Origin: Schleiferia thermophila
Lineage (GTDB): Bacteria; Bacteroidota; Bacteroidia; Flavobacteriales; Schleiferiaceae
Direction: 5' to 3'
Assembly: GCF_003337435.1 (NCBI RefSeq)
Contig: NZ_QPJS01000003.1
Coordinates: 62,001 to 126,000 of the forward strand
Length of the DNA stretch: 64,000 nucleotides
Each line of letters begins with the position of its first letter. The first letter of the stretch is position 1. Positions 19,156 to 26,739 of this stretch are shown here, piece after piece. The translations under genes and the position numbers were made by a program. Below the pieces are notes generated by a model that saw only the letters and a list, made by a program, of their open reading frames with translations, was not told where the DNA came from and did no database searches.

Positions 19156-19634
19156 TTTTCGCATACATAGCAGTGGTCCTTGTTACGTTTATAGCTATGG
19201 AATATGTGGCATGGGCAGCTCACAAGTATTTGATGCACGGGCCATTGTGGTTTTTACACAAAGATCATCACGTCAAAGAACCCGGATTTTTCGAAAAGAA
19301 CGATGCCTTTTTTCTGATTTTTGCTATTCCATCCTGGCTGTGTATAATGCTTGGCATGATGTATTCCAACTATTGGGCTGTAAGTGTTGGAGTGGGCATC
19401 GCTATTTATGGAATAGCATACTTTATCGTACATGAAGTGTATATTCATCAGCGATTTAAGTGGATAAAGCCCTCGAAAAACCTGTATTTTGCGGCCATTC
19501 TTCGTGCTCACAAGATGCATCATAAACATCTGGTCAAAAATCCGGGAGAGAGTTATGGAATGCTCATTATACATCCCAAGTACATCCGCGAAGAGGCTGA
19601 ATTCAGAAAGCGTAAAGGGATCGGTCTGATTTAA
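19152..19634 (+). CDS. crtZ: CrtZ-like beta-carotene hydroxylase
   Basis: A 160-residue membrane di-iron hydroxylase of the fatty acid hydroxylase superfamily. The histidine boxes are all present: HKYLMH, HKDHH, HEVYIH and HKMHHKH. CrtZ enzymes hydroxylate C-3 of beta-ionone rings. The ATG at 19152 overlaps the cruF stop and gives the usual N-terminus; the longer frame from 19101 would read through cruF. The set implies carotenoids with one hydroxylated ring and one hydrated open end, although no cyclase gene is in the window. Confidence 0.9.
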   Translation: MIFAYIAVVLVTFIAMEYVAWAAHKYLMHGPLWFLHKDHHVKEPGFFEKNDAFFLIFAIPSWLCIMLGMMYSNYWAVSVGVGIAIYGIAYFIVHEVYIHQRFKWIKPSKNLYFAAILRAHKMHHKHLVKNPGESYGMLIIHPKYIREEAEFRKRKGIGLI

Positions 19635-19638
19635 GATT

Positions 19639-19667
19639 TTGATTTGAATTGCAAAATGCTATTTTTG
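19639..19667 (+). promoter_or_regulatory. Promoter for tRNA-Leu(CAG)
   Basis: TTG at 19639-19641 and TATTTTTG at 19660-19667 are separated by 18 bases, matching the Bacteroidota -33/-7 arrangement. The tRNA begins 12 bases after the -7 element. Confidence 0.7.
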
Positions 19668-19679
19668 CACCCCTAAAAC

Positions 19680-19761
19680 GCCGAAGTGGTGGAATTGGTA
19701 GACACGCACGTTTCAGGGGCGTGTGGAGCAATCCGTGTGGGTTCGAGTCCCACCTTCGGTA
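19680..19761 (+). tRNA. tRNA-Leu (anticodon CAG)
   Basis: An 82-nt class II tRNA. The acceptor stem GCCGAAG pairs with CTTCGGT (one G-U pair) and the discriminator is A. The anticodon stem CACGT/GCGTG closes the loop TTCAGGG (anticodon CAG). A long variable arm follows, and the T arm reads GTGGG-TTCGAGT-CCCAC. CCA is not encoded. Confidence 0.95.
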
Positions 19762-19768
19762 CACCTGG

Positions 19769-19793
19769 AGCTGCCTTTGGCAGCTTTTTTTTT
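19769..19793 (+). terminator. Intrinsic terminator after tRNA-Leu(CAG)
   Basis: A 7-bp stem AGCTGCC/GGCAGCT with a TTT loop is followed by a run of ten T residues. Confidence 0.85.
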
Positions 19794-19891
19794 TACCTTG
19801 TTTGAAGTAGTTATAGAAATTTAGAGTTAAAAAAACATGAAAACTATATTTTAAAAGAAATTTAGCTATATGTTTAACATATTTTTTAGAA

Positions 19892-20710
19892 ATGAATTTT
19901 CGAATAAATTTACCGCTAATTGTATTGGCGTATTCTATTCAGATGTACGCACAAGATTACAACCATCTTAAAGATTAGAGCTATATCAAGTTTAAAATTA
20001 CCGAAGTTGGAAGTGAAATCATTCGGTTTAAAAATTATCCGGTGTCTGAAGATGGGGTGGTATTTACAATAGAATAATATAAAATACTTGAAATAGCCAT
20101 GGAGGATGGCACAAGACTAACCTTTGACAATTTTGAAAATCAATCCCTTGTTGCCAGGGAATATTTCTACGGTCAAAATACAAAGGCAGTAAAATTTGAT
20201 TTTTTAGCGCCTATTTATAACAATATGGAGGTTAGGGTATGAACTAAGTTTAGCTCCGAATCGAAGTTGGGAAGTTTGGGCAGGAATACCGGGAGCAGGG
20301 TTTAATACCGATATTATCAGCAGAGATGAACAACCAAGGGGACTATATGTTGGTGGTGGAATAAAATTCATGCAAATCCCCCGCCTTTAATTAATAAGAA
20401 TGTCAGAAGGTATCATTTACTATCCGGGTCTTATATTAGACCAAGTATTGTATTTACCTCACATTCGTATGCTGAAGATGTGTATAATTGGGACTCCATC
20501 AATGGGCTGACTCAGTATAAGGACAGGAAATTTGTAAGAGGAATTGGATTTTTACTGTTTTATGGGGATCAAATTATTTTCGACGATGTCATTTTAATTG
20601 ATCTCAACGTTGGAGCGGGCTATGGTTTAATCAACGATGGTAAAACATTCAGATATGGATTTATTGGTAGAAGCGGCTTTCCCCTAATCTTTAATTATTC
20701 AATTTCTTAA
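19892..20710 (+). pseudogene. Decayed exported beta-barrel-type protein gene
   Basis: From ATG 19892 the frame encodes a signal peptide (MNFRINLPLIVLAYS, ending near MYAQD) and then meets TAG at 19976 and TAA at 20075. Protein-like sequence continues past both. Around 20235-20245 it must shift frame to continue (YELSLAPNRSWEVWAG, then LYVGGGIKFM) and stops again near 20390. A further shift near 20395 opens the last part (20480-20710), with barrel-like strands (GFLLFYGDQIIF, LNVGAGYGL) and a terminal stop. Two nonsense codons plus two frameshifts in one coherent protein indicate a dead gene. This also accounts for the gene-free stretch between the tRNA and the DUF2141 gene. Confidence 0.85.
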
Positions 20711-20776
20711 GAAGTATTGTTTGATAGGAGTAAAAACAAGAAAAGGTAGAGAAAGCTCTGACTCTTTCATCCTCAT

Positions 20777-21178
20777 CTATCTGAGTACAATCTTGATTTT
20801 CGTGGCTGTCATTCCTGATACCTGAAATAAAGTTAATTCAAAATCAGGAGGGCCAAAATTACCCCTTACATTATTCGAAAATCCGTAAGGTTCTTTTGGA
20901 ATACCAAAGGGGTTGGTGTCGAGTTTTCCGTTGTTATTCTGGTCGTGAAAAGCTTCCACTGAATAAGATCCTGCACTTAAATCGGTAAATCGAATGGTCG
21001 CTTTTTTGTTTTCAACCGGAATAATAGATTCACGCACTATTTCGTTCTGGTCGTTCTTTAATCGTAGGAATACCTTTCCATTGTCTTTTTGACTTTGTAC
21101 ATCAAATTCAACTATGAGAATTTGAGCACTAATAAATTGAAAACCAATAAAAAGTATAAACGTTTGTAATAATTTCAT
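20777..21178 (-). CDS. DUF2141 domain protein
   Basis: A 133-residue exported protein with a signal peptide ending near ISAQ (residue 19). The rest is a single DUF2141 domain, recognised by AFHDQNNNGKLDTN, GIPKEPYGFSNN and RGNFGPPDF. DUF2141 proteins are small beta-sandwich periplasmic or surface proteins of unknown function, often near carotenoid or TonB-related genes. It starts 26 bases after the nuclease gene stop, so the two are probably co-transcribed. Confidence 0.88.
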   Translation of the reverse strand: MKLLQTFILFIGFQFISAQILIVEFDVQSQKDNGKVFLRLKNDQNEIVRESIIPVENKKATIRFTDLSAGSYSVEAFHDQNNNGKLDTNPFGIPKEPYGFSNNVRGNFGPPDFELTLFQVSGMTATKIKIVLR

Positions 21179-21204
21179 TTTTATAATTTGACACCCAAGT
21201 TAAC

Positions 21205-22773
21205 CTACCTGACAACACTAATTTTTTTTGCAAATTGGTTGCCAAAATTATCTGTAATAGTCAAAATATAGGTTCCTGAAGATAGCTTTTGTAGATTTAC
21301 TTGTTCAGAAAAAGGCTGGCTGAGCACCTTAATTCCAGTTAGAGTATAGATATTTAGGTCTCTTAATTGCAAAGAACTTTTGATGGTAAGAACTTCCATA
21401 GCTGGATTAGGATAAATTTCAATATCTGGTGAAAAATGTATATCGAGAATGTTGAGAGTGTTAGAGTGATTGATGTAGACTTTTTTCACTATGGCGCCTG
21501 ATTTAGCATTGATGCTGTATAGGCCTGATGCCAGGTTTTGGGGAAGAGAAAGTGTACACCTTGATGCAGAAAAAGCACTGATATTAGACTGGTCAATAGA
21601 TATCTGGCTGAGCAATGGAGTATCTGACCATACGGTATCAACATGAAGGGTGTAGTGGCCTTGATTCCAGATTGCCAAATACACTTCAGTGTGAGATGAT
21701 TTGGTGTAAATTGTGTCAGAAGACCAACTGAAATTGGTACTAGCTGGAAAATCTGCTTGTCCTGTCAATGAGTTGATTCTGTTAAGAATGTAAGGATACC
21801 TTACAAGTACATTGGATTTGCCTTGATGATGTGCAATAATGCTATCGCGTCGAAGATCTATAGGATCGGGAAGAAATTGATAATGCCAGGCCAATAAGAG
21901 ATTTTCCTGCTGTGCAACGAAGCTGTTGTAATCCTGATATCGCCAGACAAAGTACAATAACGATCTAGCCACTTTTCCTTTGGCCGAATCTCTGGGTTCA
22001 AAGATGCCGTTTAAGTATTTTGAGCCATTGTTTTGCCAGGAAGGACTTCCACTTACAACACCATAAGGATAGTTGGCTCTGATATTATTGGCAGTTTCAT
22101 CAGTACTGTAAAGGTGATGTACATCACTGCGCATCGGTTCATTCGAATTGAAAAAGCTCTGAGGAAAAACATGTTCAGCGTTGAAATTGTTGGCATTGGC
22201 ACCGGTCCTTGAATTAAACTGAGCTTTTCGAGCAGTGTACAGACAAGTCACATAGGTATTGATGTTGTCGCATTTACTATACATCAAATCTCTGGCCCCA
22301 TTATAACCAAGATTTGTATGATTGATTAAATAATTTTTTACGCTTTGTTTGAGAATCTGTCCGGTTTTATTTTCAGTAAACTGTGAAATTGGGCTTGCAA
22401 ATTTTCCCTGACCGCATAGCAGAATACAATAATCCCCTCCTGCATTTTGTGTATTGATAATCAAAGGGACACGATAATAAATGTCGTTTTGAGGGTGGAA
22501 ATTAACGATTAGCTGTTGAATTCCCGGGTAAAATACTAATGGTGCTGACAGAAGTCCAAATGAATTGTCGTTGTATGCTTTCCCCAATTGAATTGAAGTT
22601 ACAAGTACAGGCTCGGTGCCTGGATTTGTGATTTGAAGAACTGCTGTAGTAGTATCACCATATTCAGTAGGTGTGAACCAGATGGAGTCTGTAGTAAGAA
22701 CCAGGTGTTGACCAAAAAGTATGTGATTAACTCCTATACAAAGTATTATCAAACAGTTGAGAACTTTATTCAA
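21205..22773 (-). CDS. Secreted endonuclease I family protein with T9SS sorting domain
   Basis: This 522-residue protein has a signal peptide (about 1-21), an Ig-like/ASPM-type beta domain (about 25-125) and an endonuclease I catalytic domain (about 130-345). The catalytic signs are NAEHVFPQSFF, SDVHHLYSTD and NNIRANYPYG, which place the His and metal-binding Asn as in the EndA/Vvn family. A beta segment and a C-terminal T9SS sorting domain follow (IYPNPAMEVLTI, LSSGTYILTI, KKISVVR). It should be released or surface-bound and degrade extracellular DNA or RNA. The start codon is TTG at 22773 and is not certain. Confidence 0.88.
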   Translation of the reverse strand: MNKVLNCLIILCIGVNHILFGQHLVLTTDSIWFTPTEYGDTTTAVLQITNPGTEPVLVTSIQLGKAYNDNSFGLLSAPLVFYPGIQQLIVNFHPQNDIYYRVPLIINTQNAGGDYCILLCGQGKFASPISQFTENKTGQILKQSVKNYLINHTNLGYNGARDLMYSKCDNINTYVTCLYTARKAQFNSRTGANANNFNAEHVFPQSFFNSNEPMRSDVHHLYSTDETANNIRANYPYGVVSGSPSWQNNGSKYLNGIFEPRDSAKGKVARSLLYFVWRYQDYNSFVAQQENLLLAWHYQFLPDPIDLRRDSIIAHHQGKSNVLVRYPYILNRINSLTGQADFPASTNFSWSSDTIYTKSSHTEVYLAIWNQGHYTLHVDTVWSDTPLLSQISIDQSNISAFSASRCTLSLPQNLASGLYSINAKSGAIVKKVYINHSNTLNILDIHFSPDIEIYPNPAMEVLTIKSSLQLRDLNIYTLTGIKVLSQPFSEQVNLQKLSSGTYILTITDNFGNQFAKKISVVR

Positions 22774-22900
22774 AGTATTGGTGGTTTATGATGTTAAATT
22801 TTTTAAAATGGTGTTGTGAATAAGGACAAGCTTTATATCTACTTAATACTTGAGCTATTTTCAAATGCTGTAAATACTGTCTGTAACAAATCGGTAAAAA

Positions 22901-23617
22901 TCATTTTTTTACAACAAGACGTCTGGTTGCTACTACAGCATGATTGATGCTTACGGTGTATAAGTAAATACCTGCTTTCAGATCCGAAATGTTTAGTCTG
23001 TGTAGCGATTCTCCTGACTGAAGGACCGTAGATTTTACTATTCGCCCGGTGATATCCGCAAAAGAAATTATGGCAGACTCATTGGCATTAATCTCCATAG
23101 AGAGCTCTACCCAGTTTTTTCCTGGATTCGGATATATGGATAGAGTCCTGTTAAGATTTTGATATTTTGCAATGCTGAATGTGGGACTCACCTCAAAGGT
23201 AATGAGAATAGAAACAGAATCCTGTGGGTTCTCATCCACAAAAAACGTGTACATAATTTGTCCGGCACGAGCGATTCCATCTTTATCCGGATATACATGC
23301 CCGGAAAAATCAATGGAGTTGGTGGAACCTGGTGCTATCGATATTCCCATAGGGCTTATATCGACGGTCGTTTCAAAGCAGAATCCCCAACAGATGGCAT
23401 TGCTGTCAATCAATGGGTTGGACGCATCGTAATGTCTTTTCACTTTTACTACTTTGGCAGTAGCGGAGTTGTTTTTTATAGCTGCCTTTCCATATATGTC
23501 ATCGCTGGTAAATGCATTTCCTTGTACTATAGTATCGAAAGATACAATCTGAAGCGATTGGCCCATAGATGCTATTATACATGTACATGATAAATAAAAA
23601 AATAATAACTGCTTCAT
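22901..23617 (-). CDS. Small T9SS-secreted protein
   Basis: A 238-residue protein with a signal peptide ending near SMGQS, a beta-rich central domain (about 25-150) and a C-terminal T9SS sorting domain (IYPNPGKNWVELS, LKAGIYLYTV, ATRRLVVKK). The central domain includes ICWGFCFETTVDISP, whose two cysteines probably form a disulfide, a pattern seen in other secreted Bacteroidota proteins. The longer start at 23644 is rejected because a -7 element at 23649-23656 would place transcription start on it. No enzyme motif was recognised. Confidence 0.82.
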   Translation of the reverse strand: MKQLLFFYLSCTCIIASMGQSLQIVSFDTIVQGNAFTSDDIYGKAAIKNNSATAKVVKVKRHYDASNPLIDSNAICWGFCFETTVDISPMGISIAPGSTNSIDFSGHVYPDKDGIARAGQIMYTFFVDENPQDSVSILITFEVSPTFSIAKYQNLNRTLSIYPNPGKNWVELSMEINANESAIISFADITGRIVKSTVLQSGESLHRLNISDLKAGIYLYTVSINHAVVATRRLVVKK

Positions 23618-23648
23618 TCGTAGGATATAAGTTAGGAATATCATTCAA

Positions 23649-23656
23649 CAAAAGTA
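23649..23656 (-). promoter_or_regulatory. -7 promoter element for the small T9SS protein gene
   Basis: The minus strand reads TACTTTTG, a TAnnTTTG match, 32 bases before the ATG at 23617. It decides against the longer start. Confidence 0.5.
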
Positions 23657-23716
23657 TAAAACTATTACCAGTTGATAGAGATGAAAAAAATCCGCTTCTG
23701 GAATTCTGCAACGTTT

Positions 23717-23724
23717 TATTTTTG
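23717..23724 (+). promoter_or_regulatory. -7 element for tRNA-Leu(CAA)
   Basis: TATTTTTG lies 13 bases before the tRNA, the same arrangement as at the first tRNA-Leu gene. No clear TTG was found at -33. Confidence 0.5.
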
Positions 23725-23737
23725 CGGCCGCAAGTAC

Positions 23738-23819
23738 GCCTGAGTGGCGGAACTGGTAGACGCGCACGACTCAAAATCGTGTACCGCAAGGTGTGCCGGT
23801 TCGATTCCGGCCTCAGGTA
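23738..23819 (+). tRNA. tRNA-Leu (anticodon CAA)
   Basis: An 82-nt class II tRNA with acceptor stem GCCTGAG/CTCAGGT. The anticodon stem CACGA/TCGTG closes the loop CTCAAAA (anticodon CAA). A long variable arm is present, the T arm reads GCCGG-TTCGATT-CCGGC, and the discriminator is A. It reads UUG codons. Confidence 0.95.
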
Positions 23820-23835
23820 CTTAATACTTAAAAAA

Positions 23836-23860
23836 AGCCACCCACTTCGGTGGCTTTTAT
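23836..23860 (+). terminator. Intrinsic terminator after tRNA-Leu(CAA)
   Basis: Stem AGCCACC/GGTGGCT with a six-base loop is preceded by an A run and followed by TTTTATTATATTTTT. Confidence 0.8.
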
Positions 23861-23919
23861 TATATTTTTATTAATAGGTCACCAGACTTCAGTCATCCTG
23901 CTTCACAAGTATAAACTTC

Positions 23920-23927
23920 TATCTTTG
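23920..23927 (+). promoter_or_regulatory. -7 promoter element for gatB
   Basis: TATCTTTG is an exact TAnnTTTG match 25 bases before the gatB ATG at 23953. Confidence 0.55.
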
Positions 23928-23930
23928 CCC

Positions 23931-23963
23931 ATGAATTTTCCTAATCTATCAAATGATCTATAA
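23931..23963 (+). other. Short upstream ORF overlapping the gatB start
   Basis: ATG at 23931 opens a 10-codon frame (MNFPNLSNDL) that ends at 23963, overlapping the first codons of gatB in another frame. It lies at or very near the predicted transcript start, so it may be leaderless, or it may not be translated at all. Confidence 0.25.
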
Positions 23964-25401
23964 GGGATATGAGGCTGTAATAGGCCTGGAAATACATGTA
24001 CAATTAAAAACAAAAAGCAAAGCGTTTTCGGCAGATCCGATCAGTTTTGGGGCAAAGCCCAATACCCAGGTAAATCCGATAAGTCTTGGTCATCCGGGTA
24101 CATTGCCAGTACTAAACGAAGCAGTTATAGAATATGCAGTGCGGTTAGGTCTTGCATGCGGTGCTCATATTACGAAGTATAACAAATTTGCCCGTAAAAA
24201 CTACTTTTATGCAGATCTGCCGAAAGGATATCAAATCTCGCAATACGACACACCTATTTGTACCGGTGGGTTCATTATGATTAAAGATGCTGAGGGAAAT
24301 GATAAAGAAATTGGACTAACTCGAATTCATATCGAGGAAGACTCCGGTAAGAGCATTCACGATCTTGATCCCTTCTACACCCTCATTGATCTAAACCGCG
24401 CTGGCACACCATTGCTTGAAATCGTCAGCAAACCTGACTTTCGCAACGGGCAGGAAGCATACAACTATCTATCAGAAATGCGCAAACTGGTCAGATATCT
24501 GGATATTTCCGATGGCAATATGGAAGAAGGCTCTTTGAGATGTGACGTAAATATCTCTGTAAGAAAACAAGGAGCGAATGGATTTGGTACCAAAGTGGAA
24601 ATTAAGAACATGAATTCCTTCAGAAATGTTCAGAAAGCAATTGATCATGAAATTGTCAGGCAGGTAGAACTCTTGGAAAGTGGACAGCAGATCGAACAGG
24701 AGACCAGGACCTATGACCCAGTCAGTGATACTACCCTGATAATGAGAACTAAGGAAGATGCTCACGACTATCGGTATTTCACCGAACCTGACCTGGCTCC
24801 CTTGGTCATTTCAGAAGAATATATCGAACAGGTGAAAAAAGCTATGCCTGCTCTTCCGTGGGAGATTAAAGAAAAATTGACTAAAGAACACAACTTATCC
24901 GAATACGACGCTCTTCAAATCTGTGAAAACAAGGAGCTGGCTCAGTATTATCTGCAGGCAGCCAATCAAAGCAGCAGCTATAAAAATATTGCAAATTACT
25001 TGCTAGGACCGGTGAAGTCGTATCTGAATGAAAAGGGTATTGCGATCAACGATTTTCCTGTAGTACCTCAAGTTCTTACCGAACTTATTGATCTAGTCGA
25101 CAAAGGCCTGGTAAGCCACACAATGGCTCAAACCAGAATCCTCCCACTGCTCATAGAGTATCCACATCTAAGCCCTGAACAAATTGCCAGAGATTACAAT
25201 CTGATTCAGGAAAGAGATGAAAATTTCATTTTGGAGACAGCAAAAGAGATACTCGATTCAATGCCAGATAAAGTAGAACAATACAAAGCCGGTAAAAAAG
25301 GACTTTTGGGCCTTTTTATGGGCGAACTGATGAAAAAAACTGGCGGAAAAGCCGACCCGAAAATGGCTTCAACTATATTGCAAAATCTTTTAAATCAATA
25401 A
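23953..25401 (+). CDS. gatB: Asp-tRNA(Asn)/Glu-tRNA(Gln) amidotransferase subunit B
   Basis: GatB is the kinase and tRNA-binding subunit of the GatCAB complex that converts mischarged Glu-tRNA(Gln) or Asp-tRNA(Asn) to the correct amide. The 482-residue protein shows the full layout: catalytic cradle (EAVIGLEIHVQLKTKSK, ARKNYFYADLPKGYQISQYD, GLTRIHIEEDSGKS, EIVSKPDFR), EGSLRCDVNIS, then helical and YqeY-like tail domains ending GGKADPKMAS. Length is normal for the family. gatA and gatC are not adjacent, as is common in this phylum. Confidence 0.97.
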   Translation: MIYKGYEAVIGLEIHVQLKTKSKAFSADPISFGAKPNTQVNPISLGHPGTLPVLNEAVIEYAVRLGLACGAHITKYNKFARKNYFYADLPKGYQISQYDTPICTGGFIMIKDAEGNDKEIGLTRIHIEEDSGKSIHDLDPFYTLIDLNRAGTPLLEIVSKPDFRNGQEAYNYLSEMRKLVRYLDISDGNMEEGSLRCDVNISVRKQGANGFGTKVEIKNMNSFRNVQKAIDHEIVRQVELLESGQQIEQETRTYDPVSDTTLIMRTKEDAHDYRYFTEPDLAPLVISEEYIEQVKKAMPALPWEIKEKLTKEHNLSEYDALQICENKELAQYYLQAANQSSSYKNIANYLLGPVKSYLNEKGIAINDFPVVPQVLTELIDLVDKGLVSHTMAQTRILPLLIEYPHLSPEQIARDYNLIQERDENFILETAKEILDSMPDKVEQYKAGKKGLLGLFMGELMKKTGGKADPKMASTILQNLLNQ

Positions 25402-25413
25402 ATTAACATTCAA

Positions 25414-26610
25414 ATGAACGTAAAAAACACTTTTTTCCAAATTGTTCTGGTAAGCGCGGCATTTGCCTCTTGTAGCCTGTTTTCACCCAAAGAACAGGCA
25501 GTTTTGAACATGGACTTACAAAATACCAAAAGAATTGCTATCTTAATGGCTGATACTGTACAAGCCATCACAATTGATTCTTTAGATGTGCCCTCGTCCG
25601 GAAGACTTAGTTATAAGATAAAACTTTCTGAACCGGGATTTTATGTACTTGATCTACTTCAGGGTAAGAGAATACCCCTGTATCTGGAGCCTGGTGATTA
25701 CATTACCATAAAGGCAGATGCAACCGCTGACTATGACAGCGATGAAATATCCGGATCTGAAGGAGTAGAAATTCTCAATAAAATCAATAAGGAAAATTTC
25801 ATCTCTTTTGCACTGATCGATAGCCTTGAGTCAGAGCTATCCAAGGCTGAAAGCAATGGCACATACAACAATGAAATAAGGACTGAACTCGATGCTGCCT
25901 ATGAAAAAAGAGTAAAAGAGCATCAGGAAGCACTCTATTCCATTATTGAAAAATATTATAACCGTCTTCCTGTGATTTTTGCATTTTACCAAAGTCTCGG
26001 ACAGCTTCCTTTAGTCAGCCCGGTAGATAAGTTCGAACTATTTGAAAAAGTAGAAGAAGGGCTCAGAAAAAAGCATCCAAATAATATGCATACCATCTTT
26101 TTTGCCAATAGAAACATGAAAATCAAGGAAGCCCTGGAAGTAGAACGCAAAAGAAAAGAAAACGCTGCCAGAATAAAAGAGGGTAATCCTATGCCTGACA
26201 TTGCTCTGGCCAACGATCAGGGAGAAATCATCAAACTTTCTTCACTAAAGGGGAAGGTAGTATTGGTAGACTTTTGGGCCGCCTGGTGCCGCCCCTGCCG
26301 GATGAATAATCCGAAAATTGTAACCTTGTACAACAAATACAAAGACAAGGGATTTACCGTGTACAGTGTATCGCTGGATGGCCTACCCAACCAACCATCT
26401 CCAAGAGATGCCTGGCAAAATGCGATTAAGGACGACCAGCTCAATTGGCCGTATCATGTAAGTGAACTGATGGGCTGGAATTCGAACATTGTAAACGAAT
26501 TTGGAATTGAAAACATACCTTACACCATCCTGGTGGACAAAAACGGAAATATTGCTGCAGTCAATCCACCCGTTGATATGATTGATGCAATTGTGATGAG
26601 ATTGCTCTAG
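25414..26610 (+). CDS. TlpA-like thioredoxin lipoprotein
   Basis: A 398-residue lipoprotein (lipobox AAFASC, Cys20). The N-terminal about 110 residues are a beta domain like DUF4369, a helical middle follows (about 125-240), and the C-terminal thioredoxin-fold domain carries the redox motif C292-R-P-C295 inside VDFWAAWCRPCRMNNP. The cis-Pro region reads IENIPYTILVD. Such proteins reduce disulfides on the outer face of the cell, for example in cytochrome c maturation. It starts 12 bases after gatB and is followed by a terminator. Confidence 0.9.
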   Translation: MNVKNTFFQIVLVSAAFASCSLFSPKEQAVLNMDLQNTKRIAILMADTVQAITIDSLDVPSSGRLSYKIKLSEPGFYVLDLLQGKRIPLYLEPGDYITIKADATADYDSDEISGSEGVEILNKINKENFISFALIDSLESELSKAESNGTYNNEIRTELDAAYEKRVKEHQEALYSIIEKYYNRLPVIFAFYQSLGQLPLVSPVDKFELFEKVEEGLRKKHPNNMHTIFFANRNMKIKEALEVERKRKENAARIKEGNPMPDIALANDQGEIIKLSSLKGKVVLVDFWAAWCRPCRMNNPKIVTLYNKYKDKGFTVYSVSLDGLPNQPSPRDAWQNAIKDDQLNWPYHVSELMGWNSNIVNEFGIENIPYTILVDKNGNIAAVNPPVDMIDAIVMRLL

Positions 26611-26631
26611 CCCTAGCTGCGATAAAGAGAT

Positions 26632-26657
26632 AAAATCCCGTTTTTAAACGGGATTTT
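26632..26657 (+). terminator. Intrinsic terminator after the gatB-thioredoxin genes
   Basis: A near-perfect stem AAAATCCCGTTT/AAACGGGATTTT with a two-base loop is followed by more T residues. The A/T symmetry allows function on both strands. Confidence 0.85.
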
Positions 26658-26715
26658 TTATTTTCAGTATGCCAAGTATATTTTTATATCAGTCTTAAAA
26701 ATTTAAAAATATTTA

Positions 26716-26723
26716 TACCTTTG
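26716..26723 (+). promoter_or_regulatory. -7 promoter element for the Omp28-like secreted protein
   Basis: TACCTTTG matches TAnnTTTG and sits 16 bases before the ATG, in a very A/T-rich stretch. Confidence 0.5.
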
Positions 26724-26739
26724 TTTCAAATGTGTCACT

